From positions 6,076,001 to 6,140,000 of the forward strand of contig NZ_CP009285.1 of NCBI RefSeq assembly GCF_000758665.1: a stretch of DNA of 64,000 nt. Reading direction: 5' to 3'. Below are positions 27,023 to 34,410 of this stretch, piece after piece. The DNA comes from Paenibacillus borealis. GTDB lineage: Bacteria > Bacillota > Bacilli > Paenibacillales > Paenibacillaceae. Each line of letters starts with the position of its first letter. Position 1 is the first letter of the stretch. Made by a program: the position numbers and the translations under genes. The notes beneath the pieces are model-generated. The model was not told where the DNA came from and searched no databases. It saw only the letters and a program-made list of their open reading frames with translations.

Positions 27023-27090
27023 ACCTCTTAATCAGAATAATCAGCATATAGCGAGCGCAGCTCTATCCGTAACCCTTTCATCTGACAAAA

Positions 27091-27118
27091 AAGTGACCCC
27101 GCCAACATCCGGCAGGGT
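27091..27118 (-). terminator. Terminator-like hairpin for the coiled-coil membrane protein gene
   Basis: GACCCCGCC and GGCAGGGTC form a hairpin; the minus strand continues ACTTTTTTG. It is about 100 bp past the stop at 27220. Confidence 0.6.
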
Positions 27119-27219
27119 CCAAGGTTTCTATCAGGGGGTATGTATACACTATACTCACTGTTGCTTAAACCAACCTTAAATCAGGTATGAGCAAATTCTG
27201 AAAGTTTGCTAAGAACCAG

Positions 27220-27420
27220 CTAGCCGCTGCTGACAAACTGGATAATCCCGATACCCGCCATTGCCAGGAGGATTCCGAGTATTATCGCAAGCATGATCCA
27301 GACTCCCTTTTTGGAAGAATGCGGAGCCGGCGGGGTAGATTTCTCCATCACAGCAATCCGCTTCTCCAGCGCTGCTACCCGCTTTTCCAGTTCAAGGTTG
27401 TTATCCTCTGCTTCACTCAT
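27220..27420 (-). CDS. Small coiled-coil membrane protein
   Basis: A 66-residue protein: an acidic coiled coil (NNLELEKRVAALEKRIAVMEKS), a Pro/Ser linker, and one membrane span (GVWIMLAIILGILLAMAGIGII). The arrangement suggests a cytoplasmic oligomerisation helix tethered to the membrane. Upstream GGAGAGGGGGAAT supports the start. No family recognised. Confidence 0.75.
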   Translation of the reverse strand: MSEAEDNNLELEKRVAALEKRIAVMEKSTPPAPHSSKKGVWIMLAIILGILLAMAGIGIIQFVSSG

Positions 27421-27529
27421 TGCCGCTCTATTCCCCCTCTCCTTGGTTATATATTTTTAATCGTTTAATCATGTTTCTGTAACTTATATCCAGCTGCCAT
27501 CCCTTACTATGGACATGGAGGTGTTTATA

Positions 27530-28294
27530 GTGGAATTTCTATGGAGAATATGGTTAGCCTTGCAGCTTGCCGCCAGTCTTGTTGGGCTCACATTCAATTC
27601 TATGCCTGCCCAAGCCGCTGATACAGCCGCTTCTGCTTCTACTGAGAACATCCAGACTTATCAATATAGATTGGATCAGAAGCACGGTTGGAAGATCACT
27701 TCCGCCGGTTCCGGGATGTTCAGAGCTGACAATGTAATCTACCAGACGGCCGATAGCGGCAAAACCTGGGATAAGCTCAGTGATTCGGAGAACGGAACCT
27801 TACCCTCCGGACCAGTCGGAGCTTTTACATTCAGTAGTGCGGATAACGGATGGCTAACCATCAACACTCCGCAATCAGGGACACAGCGGCTGTACACAAC
27901 CGGAGATGGCGGAGCGCACTGGACCCGGGTGAAGCTTGACGTGCCTGATCAATACGCCGCTTCCATGTTCGATCCTGCACCGCCTGTTTTTTTCAGCTCA
28001 ACTTCCTATGGAATCATGATTCCGGATCACCCTGAGATACAGAATGCACAGGGCGGGAACACTTCGTTTTTCCTGTTTTTCGTGACTCAAGACGCTGGAC
28101 AGCACTGGACTGCTATAACTGACCATACCGCAGGTACATGGAACAGCTTGTCCTGGGACGCTGCTGAAAATCAGGATAAGGAACATTACTCTTGGGAAAT
28201 CCGCATTGGTCATGCCCTTTGGACTTCGCCGGACGGCAAGGATTGGGCTACAGCCACGGAAACAGCACACCAAAGATCTTCGTTCCATAAATGA
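27530..28294 (+). CDS. Secreted BNR/sialidase-like beta-propeller fragment protein
   Basis: A 254-residue protein with a signal peptide (WRIWLALQLAASLVGLTFNSMPAQA) and three Asp-box-like repeats: YQTADSGKTWDKL, YTTGDGGAHWTRV and FVTQDAGQHWTAI, plus SPDGKDWATA at the end. Such repeats build beta-propeller folds in sialidases and YCF48-type factors. With only three or four blades' worth of sequence it may be a partial propeller. Start GTG 27530 is chosen because GGAGGTG lies six bases upstream; ATG 27509 is possible. Confidence 0.75.
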   Translation: MEFLWRIWLALQLAASLVGLTFNSMPAQAADTAASASTENIQTYQYRLDQKHGWKITSAGSGMFRADNVIYQTADSGKTWDKLSDSENGTLPSGPVGAFTFSSADNGWLTINTPQSGTQRLYTTGDGGAHWTRVKLDVPDQYAASMFDPAPPVFFSSTSYGIMIPDHPEIQNAQGGNTSFFLFFVTQDAGQHWTAITDHTAGTWNSLSWDAAENQDKEHYSWEIRIGHALWTSPDGKDWATATETAHQRSSFHK

Positions 28295-28603
28295 CAACCG
28301 CAAGACCCAGGAAGATCCCGAAGACTCCTACAACTACTTTGCTCTTCTGCGCGTTAATAACCAATCGAACAATAGTCCAAACACCAACCAGAAGAAAAAG
28401 TGGATGCCGTATAGTATAAACTGCCAAAGAATTTCATTGTCCATACTATAGTGCAGATCTGTCAGCTGAGGGTTAAGCCATAACAGTAAGGGGCATGTCA
28501 AAAAAAGCAGCAGGTTTTTATCATCTTGTCCTGACAGATTTATCATACATACCGCTATAGACAGGGTCGGCAACCACAAACTCAATCTCTTAATCAATTT
28601 CAT
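28248..28603 (-). pseudogene. Small multi-span membrane protein, possibly frameshifted
   Basis: The intact frame 28334-28603 encodes 89 residues with three hydrophobic spans, ending FGLLFDWLLTRRRAK, and has a strong site (GGAGGGGCATAA). A second frame, overlapping it and running to 28248, encodes a further clear span (VVVGVFGIFLGLAVVIYGTKIFGVLFPWL). That frame has only a TTG at 28427 without a ribosome site. Reading through a one-base shift near 28334 would give one four-span protein of about 118 residues. Either two overlapping genes, or one broken gene; the extension also overlaps the 3' end of the plus-strand propeller gene. Confidence 0.5.
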
Positions 28604-28646
28604 TTATGCCCCTCCATTTAGAGAAACCGCGCCAGAATATTATCTA

Positions 28647-29006
28647 TTAATAATTCTCCCCGGCATAATACCGCTCCAGCTTATGCTCCAGATGAATGAG
28701 CTGCGCTTTTTTCGCTTCAATATCATCCAGGAGCTGTTGCTTCTGATTCTGAATAAGCGTAATGCGTTCAGGTAAGGTAGCGGTGCCGGCTTTGACCATA
28801 TCATGATACTTCTTGATCTCCTCCACACTCATTCCGGTTTCACGCAGACATCTAAGGAACATTAGCCAGGTAATCTCCTGATCGGTATACAGGCGGTTGT
28901 TCTGCTCATTGCGGGCTACGGAATCCAGAAGTCCCTTTCGTTCATAAAAGCGGATCGCCCCTATGCCCACTCCAACTTTTTTGGCGACTTGTCCTATTGT
29001 AAACAT
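28647..29006 (-). CDS. MerR-family transcriptional regulator
   Basis: A 119-residue MerR-type regulator. Winged HTH: MFTIGQVAKKVGVGIGAIRFYERKGLLDS, NRLYTDQEITWLMFLRCLRETGMSVEEIKKY, then a long dimerising helix (LIQNQKQQLLDDIEAKKAQLIHLEHKLERYY). No cysteines suited to metal sensing are present, so it is not a metal or SoxR-type sensor. It is divergent from an SDR oxidoreductase and probably controls it. Confidence 0.92.
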   Translation of the reverse strand: MFTIGQVAKKVGVGIGAIRFYERKGLLDSVARNEQNNRLYTDQEITWLMFLRCLRETGMSVEEIKKYHDMVKAGTATLPERITLIQNQKQQLLDDIEAKKAQLIHLEHKLERYYAGENY

Positions 29007-29031
29007 TCCGGTTCACTCCCAAATATTTATG

Positions 29032-29062
29032 TTGACCTACACTAAGTGTAGCATAATAAACT
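29032..29062 (+). promoter_or_regulatory. MerR-type promoter/operator of the SDR gene
   Basis: TTGACC and TAAACT are separated by 19 bp, and a perfect 15-bp palindrome (CTACACT-A-AGTGTAG, 29037-29051) fills the spacer. An overlong 19-bp spacer with a centred palindrome is the classic layout that MerR-family proteins activate by twisting DNA. Confidence 0.75.
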
Positions 29063-29105
29063 TTGAATTGTTGCTAGACCATATCCCGCAGAAAGAAGGA
29101 ATACT

Positions 29106-29816
29106 ATGAACAGAACCGCTTTTGTAACAGGCGCTAATAAAGGAATTGGATTTGAAATTGCGAGACAGCTTGGTGAAGCCGGCTGGAAGGTGTTGCTTGG
29201 TGCACGCAGTATTGAACGGGGAGAAGCCGCAGCTTCCGAACTAAGAAACCAGGGATTAAACGCAGAGTTCGTTCAAATTGATATGACTGATAAAGAGAGT
29301 ATTGAAGAAGCAGCCGGCAGCATTCGGGCCAACTACGCGGATCTGACACTTTTAATTAATAATGCCGGCATGCCGGGCGCCTTCTCGAGCTCATTCAGTG
29401 CAACCCAAGAGGCTGATTTGCGCAATGCCTTTGAAGTGAATTTCTTTGGAACATTCCGCCTGAATCAACAGCTATTCCCCCTAATCCAAAAGAATGAAGG
29501 AACCATTGTGAACGTGTCGACCGATATGGCCTCACTCCACTTCATGCAGAGCTCTGCATACGCGCTCAATGCTTTTGACTATAACGCCTCCAAAACCTCC
29601 AACAATGCGATGACCGTGGCCATGGCGATGGAATGTAAGAACAGCACTGCTCAAGTATTCGCCGTCACACCCGGCTTCACCAAGACGGATTTGAACGGCA
29701 ATGCCGAAGGCGGCAAATCCAAAGCAGACGGCGCTGCTATTATTGTCGGCTACGCAACAGATGGTCTGCGGCACAATGGAGAGTTCCTGGATGTAAATGG
29801 GGTTTATGCCTGGTAA
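29106..29816 (+). CDS. SDR-family NAD(P)-dependent oxidoreductase
   Basis: A 236-residue classical short-chain dehydrogenase. Cofactor motif TGANKGIGFEIARQL is at 8-22, NNAG in the middle, then the catalytic region IVNVSTDMAS and Y-N-A-S-K (FDYNASKTSNNAM), where the YxxxK is intact. The sequence is close to plant-menthone/carbonyl-reductase-like bacterial SDRs. Control by the divergent MerR gene suggests a stress- or solute-inducible role. RBS AGAAAGAAGGA. Confidence 0.92.
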   Translation: MNRTAFVTGANKGIGFEIARQLGEAGWKVLLGARSIERGEAAASELRNQGLNAEFVQIDMTDKESIEEAAGSIRANYADLTLLINNAGMPGAFSSSFSATQEADLRNAFEVNFFGTFRLNQQLFPLIQKNEGTIVNVSTDMASLHFMQSSAYALNAFDYNASKTSNNAMTVAMAMECKNSTAQVFAVTPGFTKTDLNGNAEGGKSKADGAAIIVGYATDGLRHNGEFLDVNGVYAW

Positions 29817-29877
29817 TGCAGTCAACTGCTTATTCCTTATTATAATAACAGTAAAGGTTAGACTTGCCACGAAAGAA

Positions 29878-29909
29878 AAATGCCCGCCAACGGATTACGG
29901 TTGACGGGC
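29878..29909 (-). terminator. Terminator of the hypothetical gene at 29924
   Basis: GCCCGTCAAC...GTTGGCGGGC hairpin then ATTTTTC on the minus strand, 15 bp past the stop. Confidence 0.75.
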
Positions 29910-29923
29910 CTCAATATAATAGA

Positions 29924-30313
29924 CTATCGTGTCACTTCCATGAAAAACTGCTGTAAATCCAATTCGGATTTTATATTTTCAATCACATTTTTCAAACCTG
30001 GAACCCAGAGCAAAGTATCTTGCCGAATATAGTTTAAAACTAAGGCGCAACTCCGTTCAAATTTTTCAATATGGGGGCTGTGCTCATTTTTCAAAACTTT
30101 TCTGACCTCTTCTGCTAATTCCATATAATCTGAGTCAATGTGATCTTGCTTATTCATTTCAGCGGGTTTTAATTTAGACCAGGCGTAAGCTCCTCCAGCC
30201 ACTACTTCTTCAGATCCCTCTACATATTCCAAAGAAGAATCCTCATTAATGAATTCATTAATCCGCTCCTCTAAACCTTTGAAAGTTTGAACAAAATTAA
30301 TTACGTCTTCCAA
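29924..30313 (-). CDS. Hypothetical cytoplasmic protein (129 aa)
   Basis: An acidic helical protein. The start is probably TTG 30313 (MEDVINFVQTFKGLEERINEF), because GGGAGGTG lies seven bases upstream; an ATG-like start at 30328 would overlap that site. The middle reads EEVVAGGAYAWSKLK and the C-terminus NIKSELDLQQFFMEVTR. It resembles small immunity-like or contact-dependent accessory proteins in size and charge, but I do not recognise a family. Confidence 0.7.
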   Translation of the reverse strand: MEDVINFVQTFKGLEERINEFINEDSSLEYVEGSEEVVAGGAYAWSKLKPAEMNKQDHIDSDYMELAEEVRKVLKNEHSPHIEKFERSCALVLNYIRQDTLLWVPGLKNVIENIKSELDLQQFFMEVTR

Positions 30314-30492
30314 AAAGACACCTCCCAAATAGATAAGAAGATGTGATTTTCCGCTGCTGTAAAATCCATTCAGTTAGCAATCACAATCTTGTGTGAGTCC
30401 AGTGTATCGCATTTTGAAACAAAAATACATTGTGAAAATTTTAACTTTCTTCAGAAACTTACATTAGATCCTTAAAAACTAATTTAAACTAA

Positions 30493-31296
30493 TTAATGTA
30501 TAACGATTAAAAAGAAGAGAGTTGCTAGAATGAACCGGTAGAGAGCAAACCACTCCAATCGAAGGCACTTAATCAGCTTAATAAAGGTCACTACTGCAAT
30601 CATTGCCACTATAAAGGATGCCGCAAAGCCAATTAACATTAGAACTAAATCGTCAGAGCTCAACAAATCACGGCTATCATACAAATCCAATAAGCTTGCA
30701 CCAAACATGACAGGCACGGAAATAAGGAATGTAAAATCTGCGGCGGCTTTTTGGCTGGTGCCTAGCAAAAGGCCGCCTGAAATCGTCGAACCCGATCTCG
30801 AAAATCCCGGCCATAACGCCAGGCATTGGAACAGACCGATTCCGAATGCCTGTTTATAATTAATCCCATCCATCGTATCCGCAGTTGCAGTCCGCCTATT
30901 CCTTGCCGCAATGATCATCAACAAGCCGCCGACAACCAGACCAATCAAAACAGGCGTCGGGCCGAATAAACGGCTTTTTATAGTATCCTTGAAGAGGAGG
31001 TACAGGATTAATGCGGGCAGCATCGCTAAGATCATATGAAATACATTTAATCCTTTGTTTTTGGAAAAATCCATTTTAACCATATTAGTCCCTATCTCCA
31101 AATACCTTTTCCAGTACAGAAGCAGAACTGCCATTACAGCACCCAGCTGAATAACAATTTTAAAGGTTATTGCAGCGTCTCCTTCAAAGCTCAGTAAATC
31201 ACCAGCTAAAATTAAATGTCCAGTGGAGGATACCGGTAAAAATTCAGTTAAGCCTTCAACTATGCCGAGGATGATTGCTTTCATTACGTCACTCAC
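30493..31296 (-). CDS. uppP: Undecaprenyl-diphosphatase (UppP/BacA)
   Basis: An eight-span membrane phosphatase that recycles undecaprenyl pyrophosphate for cell-wall synthesis and gives bacitracin tolerance. Both active-site motifs are intact: EGLTEFLPVSSTGHL and PGFSRSGSTISGG. The start may be GTG 31296 (MSDVMKAIILG) with GGGGAC upstream or ATG 31284; a longer frame to 31329 is unlikely. It is AT-richer than the neighbours and stands alone, so it may be an additional paralogue and not the housekeeping copy. Confidence 0.93.
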   Translation of the reverse strand: MSDVMKAIILGIVEGLTEFLPVSSTGHLILAGDLLSFEGDAAITFKIVIQLGAVMAVLLLYWKRYLEIGTNMVKMDFSKNKGLNVFHMILAMLPALILYLLFKDTIKSRLFGPTPVLIGLVVGGLLMIIAARNRRTATADTMDGINYKQAFGIGLFQCLALWPGFSRSGSTISGGLLLGTSQKAAADFTFLISVPVMFGASLLDLYDSRDLLSSDDLVLMLIGFAASFIVAMIAVVTFIKLIKCLRLEWFALYRFILATLFFLIVIH

Positions 31297-31474
31297 CTGC
31301 GATGAGTCCCCTTTCAGAAATAGAATCAATTTATTCCCAGTATAAGGGGGATGTACTCATTTCCCCATCGATTTACATAACAATCTTACAAGCGGTATGA
31401 CATTATTGTCACATGGCTATTGTTCAGTCTTTATTCCAAGCTTTTTTTATGTATATGAGCGAATTACAAGAAAA

Positions 31475-31494
31475 GCCACCAAGCTAATGGTGGC
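31475..31494 (-). terminator. Terminator of the collagen-like protein gene
   Basis: GCCACC-attagctt-GGTGGC hairpin followed on the minus strand by TTTTCTTG, about 35 bp past the stop at 31530. Confidence 0.65.
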
Positions 31495-31529
31495 AGCATT
31501 TTATGAATTATCTATTTGTAAGATAACCG

Positions 31530-32627
31530 CTAGGCAAGTTGCGTGATGACAAGATGTGCTGAAACGGGTCTTGTTCCTCCAGCGAGAGGAGTAATCGTAA
31601 GTGCCGTGGAATTACCCGCTGGATTTCGAACTGTCAGTATGCTATTAATAACTGTTGTTTGCACTATAGCCATTTCTACGATTTGAGAGGTACCTGTTGC
31701 ACGCCCAACCACGGTATAGGCAAGATCCGCACCATTAAGAGTCAAGATGAGTTGCCCGGCCTCGGTTACGCTAACCTGAAACAGCACCTGATAAGTCCCG
31801 ATTACCGCTAAATTAAATGAGCTGGGTCCGATTCGGGTAATCGTCGTCCCGCTGGTTGGGCCATCTTGAGGAAAGCTTACATCTGTGCCCGGTGCTACAG
31901 TTGCTGCATTATCCGGGGGCATCAGAGCAAAGAAATCAGCAAATCCCAATACTCCTCCAGCTGCTCCTGTCGCCCCGGTTGCTCCTGTCGCTCCGGCAGG
32001 TCCTGCGGCTCCTGCTGCCCCGGTTGCCCCTGTCGCCCCGGCTGCTCCAACGGCTCCGGCTGCTCCTGTTGCCCCGGCTGGGCCTACGGGTCCGGCAGGT
32101 CCTGTCGCTCCTGCATTACCCTGTGGTCCTATCGCTCCTGCAGGACCAGGTACACCTTGCGGGCCCTGGGGACCTACAAGCCCTTGTGCGCCCGGTACTC
32201 CTTGCGCACCTTGCGGACCGACGGGCCCCGCTACACCCTGTGGTCCTATCGCCCCCGCTGGCCCGGGTTGACCTTGGGGTCCTTGGGGTCCTGGAGGCCC
32301 GCCGGCGGGTCCTGGAGGACCTTCTGCTCCTTGCGGGCCCTGTCCCCCTTGGATTCCTTGGATTCCTTGTATGCCCTGAGCACCCTGTGCTCCTTGAGGA
32401 CCTGTGGGACCAATGACTGTCGGGGTAGTGACATTTACTTCAGGTGGTGGACATGTTACTTTAACAACCTTTTTTATAACTTTTCGGCAATGTTCTTTTC
32501 TTTTTCTTTTCGAAGGAGCAATGGTGACGATTTTTTTATGGTGACATTTTTTATCGTCTGGACAACTCAATACGTACACCTCCCTATTAAGATAGTTTAG
32601 TGTACGCATCTCATCAGATTTAGACAT
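31530..32627 (-). CDS. Collagen-like exosporium-type surface protein
   Basis: A 365-residue protein in three parts. Residues 1-72 are basic and His/Cys-containing ([22 protein letters not shown]). Residues 73-225 are about 51 uninterrupted Gly-X-Y triplets, rich in GPQG, GPAG and GATG, so a collagen triple helix. Residues 226-365 form a BclA-like jelly-roll trimer domain ([28 protein letters not shown]...[21 protein letters not shown]). BclA-type proteins form hair-like filaments on spore surfaces. No signal peptide, as expected for spore-coat/exosporium proteins. The ribosome site before ATG 32627 is weak; ATG 32609 is an alternative. Confidence 0.88.
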   Translation of the reverse strand: MSKSDEMRTLNYLNREVYVLSCPDDKKCHHKKIVTIAPSKRKRKEHCRKVIKKVVKVTCPPPEVNVTTPTVIGPTGPQGAQGAQGIQGIQGIQGGQGPQGAEGPPGPAGGPPGPQGPQGQPGPAGAIGPQGVAGPVGPQGAQGVPGAQGLVGPQGPQGVPGPAGAIGPQGNAGATGPAGPVGPAGATGAAGAVGAAGATGATGAAGAAGPAGATGATGATGAAGGVLGFADFFALMPPDNAATVAPGTDVSFPQDGPTSGTTITRIGPSSFNLAVIGTYQVLFQVSVTEAGQLILTLNGADLAYTVVGRATGTSQIVEMAIVQTTVINSILTVRNPAGNSTALTITPLAGGTRPVSAHLVITQLA

Positions 32628-32670
32628 GGACGAACAACTAGTTATAACCAGTTAACAACCTATTTACGCA

Positions 32671-32706
32671 AAAAAGGGCGCTAACCCCAGTAGCTCCGCC
32701 CTTAAG
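32671..32706 (-). terminator. Orphan terminator-like hairpin (minus)
   Basis: AAGGGCG...CGCCCTT followed on the minus strand by TTTTTTGCG. No minus-strand gene lies between it and the tRNAs at 33594, so its client is unknown. It lies upstream of the collagen-like gene. Confidence 0.55.
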
Positions 32707-32778
32707 TCCATTCCAATGTCCACACCAAATTTATTCATTATCGTATTTTATAGTAGGACAACTGAACCCTCCCTGTTT

Positions 32779-32811
32779 GACCCAAATTCCTAATTTGGGT
32801 CTATTTTTTTG
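32779..32811 (+). terminator. Orphan strong terminator (plus)
   Basis: GACCCAAATT-cct-AATTTGGGTC is a perfect ten-pair hairpin followed by TATTTTTTTG. No plus-strand reading frame precedes it within 150 bp, so it probably ends an untranslated transcript. Confidence 0.7.
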
Positions 32812-33005
32812 TTGATTCCCTTCAAACCCATGCTGCATAACTTGCCCACTCTGCTGCTGCCTTCCGGTAGGATGATCGTAAGCTATATTCCTTCATTGCC
32901 TCTCTCTTGTGTCTCAGGCGTAGCTATTTTGGGGGCTAGAAAACGACATACCTATGCAACTTCATATACTCATTCTGCGTAAAAGGAATAAAGGAGTTGG
33001 TAAAT

Positions 33006-33206
33006 ATGGTTATCTTTGCTATTCTGTTCATGCTGATTGCGATACTGAATATTTTCTTCCCGGCAATGGGCTGGCATATGCGTTATGGATGGATGGTACA
33101 GGGTGAATCCGAACCCAGCGATGCCTATCTCTTGATGAGTAGAATCAGCAGCGTTATCGTACTTATTGTCTTTCTCCTATTCTTTTTGCCTATAATTTTT
33201 AGTTAG
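33006..33206 (+). CDS. Small membrane protein, DUF6199-like
   Basis: A 66-residue protein with two membrane spans (VIFAILFMLIAILNIFFPAMGW and ISSVIVLIVFLLFFLPIIF) joined by a loop, RYGWMVQGESEPSDAYLLMSR. The W-M-V-G-ESEPS loop is typical of small proteins I associate with DUF6199 (name from memory). ATG 33006 follows AAAGGAG at nine bases. Function unknown. Confidence 0.75.
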   Translation: MVIFAILFMLIAILNIFFPAMGWHMRYGWMVQGESEPSDAYLLMSRISSVIVLIVFLLFFLPIIFS

Positions 33207-33593
33207 GGACTTACTGATTCCTTATAATAACTGCATTTGTCCGGAGACTGCGTTTTAACGATTTCACTTGATCAATCCGAGTAAACAAAATACCCGTCAG
33301 GCACTATGCCTGGCGGGTATTATCAATAACATTGGATGCTGTTCCTGTGCCAGGCTGCTTATTCGCGTACCCTTATCCACAGCAAATGCTGGCGCTCTTC
33401 GCTTACCCGCCAATGCTTCGAATTGTTTAGATTTTCTCGTGTAATGCTGTTCCATAACCACCAAAAGTGATCCCCCTGTGATACAAGCAATCTATTAAGC
33501 TTAGTTCATTGCTTATTTTCTAAGTAATTATATGGTTCTCCGACGAGCCTACATATAGCAAAAAACCCTTACAAAGTAAGGGTTTTAGTGAAG
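33207..33593. other. Intergenic region without gene
   Basis: About 390 bp between a small membrane protein gene and the tRNA pair. It holds a hairpin at 33289-33321 (ATACCCGTCAGGC and GCCTGGCGGGTAT) that could terminate transcription in either direction, with a short T-run on the minus side. It also holds the tRNA terminator at 33562-33587 (AAACCCTTAC and GTAAGGGTTT with a minus-strand T-run). Nothing else is recognisable. Confidence 0.6.
33562..33587 (-). terminator. Terminator of the tRNA pair
   Basis: CTAAAACCCTTAC...GTAAGGGTTTTTTGC on the minus strand, just past the 3' end of the downstream tRNA. Confidence 0.75.
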
Positions 33594-33667
33594 TGGGCCC
33601 TACAGGACTCGAACCTGTGACCAATCGGTTATGAGCCGACCGCTCTAACCAACTGAGCTAAGGGCCC
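33594..33667 (-). tRNA. tRNA-Ile2 (anticodon CAT, read as lysidine) or elongator tRNA-Met
   Basis: A 74-nt tRNA. Acceptor GGGCCCT/AGGGCCC, D arm TTAGCTCAGTTGGTTAGAGC, anticodon loop CTCATAA with CAT, T arm CAGGTTCGAGTCCTG. The GGCTCATAACC arm and TTAGCTCAGTTGGTTAGAGC resemble the TilS-modified tRNA-Ile2 of Bacillus more than elongator tRNA-Met (which usually has GGTTCATACCC), so I favour tRNA-Ile2. CCA not encoded. Confidence 0.85.
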
Positions 33668-33711
33668 GGACTAGGATATCCGTATTTTACAAGTGCTGTC
33701 TGATGAAATTA

Positions 33712-33792
<81 letters not shown>

Positions 33793-33875
33793 TCAGTAAT
33801 CATATTCAAACAGCGACAATAGATAATATACAATATAAGCATGGATAAAGTCAAGGATGAATTTGGATAATTTGT

Positions 33876-34152
33876 TTATGGCAGAAAACGCACACCGTAA
33901 CGGCCCTTGCGCGAACGGTAAATTTCCACAAAACGCGGATCATGATAGCCGTAGATCCAGCCGTCCTGTTCGAGTCTTTTGGCCAGACAACCCGCTTGAA
34001 ATCTTGTCCTGAACAATTTCGCGAAGTATATCCAATTCATAATGCCCCTTCTCCTTTTTCGTATTAATGTAGGCTGCCCTGATCTTTAGCATGCCCAGTT
34101 TTTCATTAATAACAGGAGAAAGACCCTGCGGATCGGTTGGCAAATTCTGCAC
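33876..34152 (-). pseudogene. Small basic hypothetical protein gene with apparent +1 frameshift
   Basis: The first frame (from ATG 34152) encodes MQNLPTDPQGLSPVINEKLGMLKIRAAY, INTKKEKGHYELDILREIVQD and then becomes unconserved-looking and stops at 33940. The next frame takes over smoothly: RFQAGCLAKRLEQDGWIYGYHD, PRFVEIYRSRKGRYGVRFLP, stopping at 33876. Deleting one base near 34001-34008 would restore a 91-residue protein reading VQDRFQAGCLAKRL across the join. The codon bias and protein-like quality of both halves argue for a recent frameshift or an error in the sequence. Family unknown. Confidence 0.55.
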
Positions 34153-34202
34153 CGTTTGCCTTGTTCACTCTTCCGCAGGCCGAGTCAGCCTCCCACCGTG
34201 AA

Positions 34203-34389
34203 CAGTTGGATTTTCTACACTTAAATTGATCGCCTCTTATGTTTTGGCGAAGATAAGTGGATTATCGTCATCTAGTTCTGACCTTTCTTTATCAATCTCC
34301 ATTTTGGGCGAAAACAAGTGCTGTTTTTCCATCTAGCTCCTCCAAAACAGAGACTCCGCAATAATTAGATGACATTTTCCCACTTAGCT
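34203..34389. repeat. Phased four-unit dyad array, type C (locus 1)
   Basis: Four units with core starts at 34207, 34258, 34319 and 34370: TGGA-ttttc-TACA, TGGA-ttatc-GTCA, TGCT-gtttt-TCCA and TGAC-atttt-CCCA. Spacings are 51, 61 and 51 bp. Units 1-2 have the flank AGTGGA/AGTTGGA and units 3-4 the reverse orientation (TCCA.CTTAG/CTAG), giving a head-to-head array. The 16-base string TTGGATTTTCTACACT also occurs in the locus at 56601. No gene is present in this interval. Confidence 0.6.
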
Positions 34390-34410
34390 TCCCCCGTCCA
34401 CATGCGGACA

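Larger units (their letters stand above)
32628..33005. other. Intergenic region with two outward-facing terminators
   Basis: The interval between the collagen-like gene and the small membrane protein gene has no coding frame. It contains the two hairpins listed at 32671 and 32779 with T-runs facing outward, and about 70 bp between them. Confidence 0.6.

Noticed and set aside
31856..32600. Long plus-strand frames opposite the collagen-like gene (Leu-, Cys/Gly- or Ala/Pro-rich)
   Set aside because: They are antisense shadows of a Gly-X-Y repeat, low in complexity and without ribosome sites.
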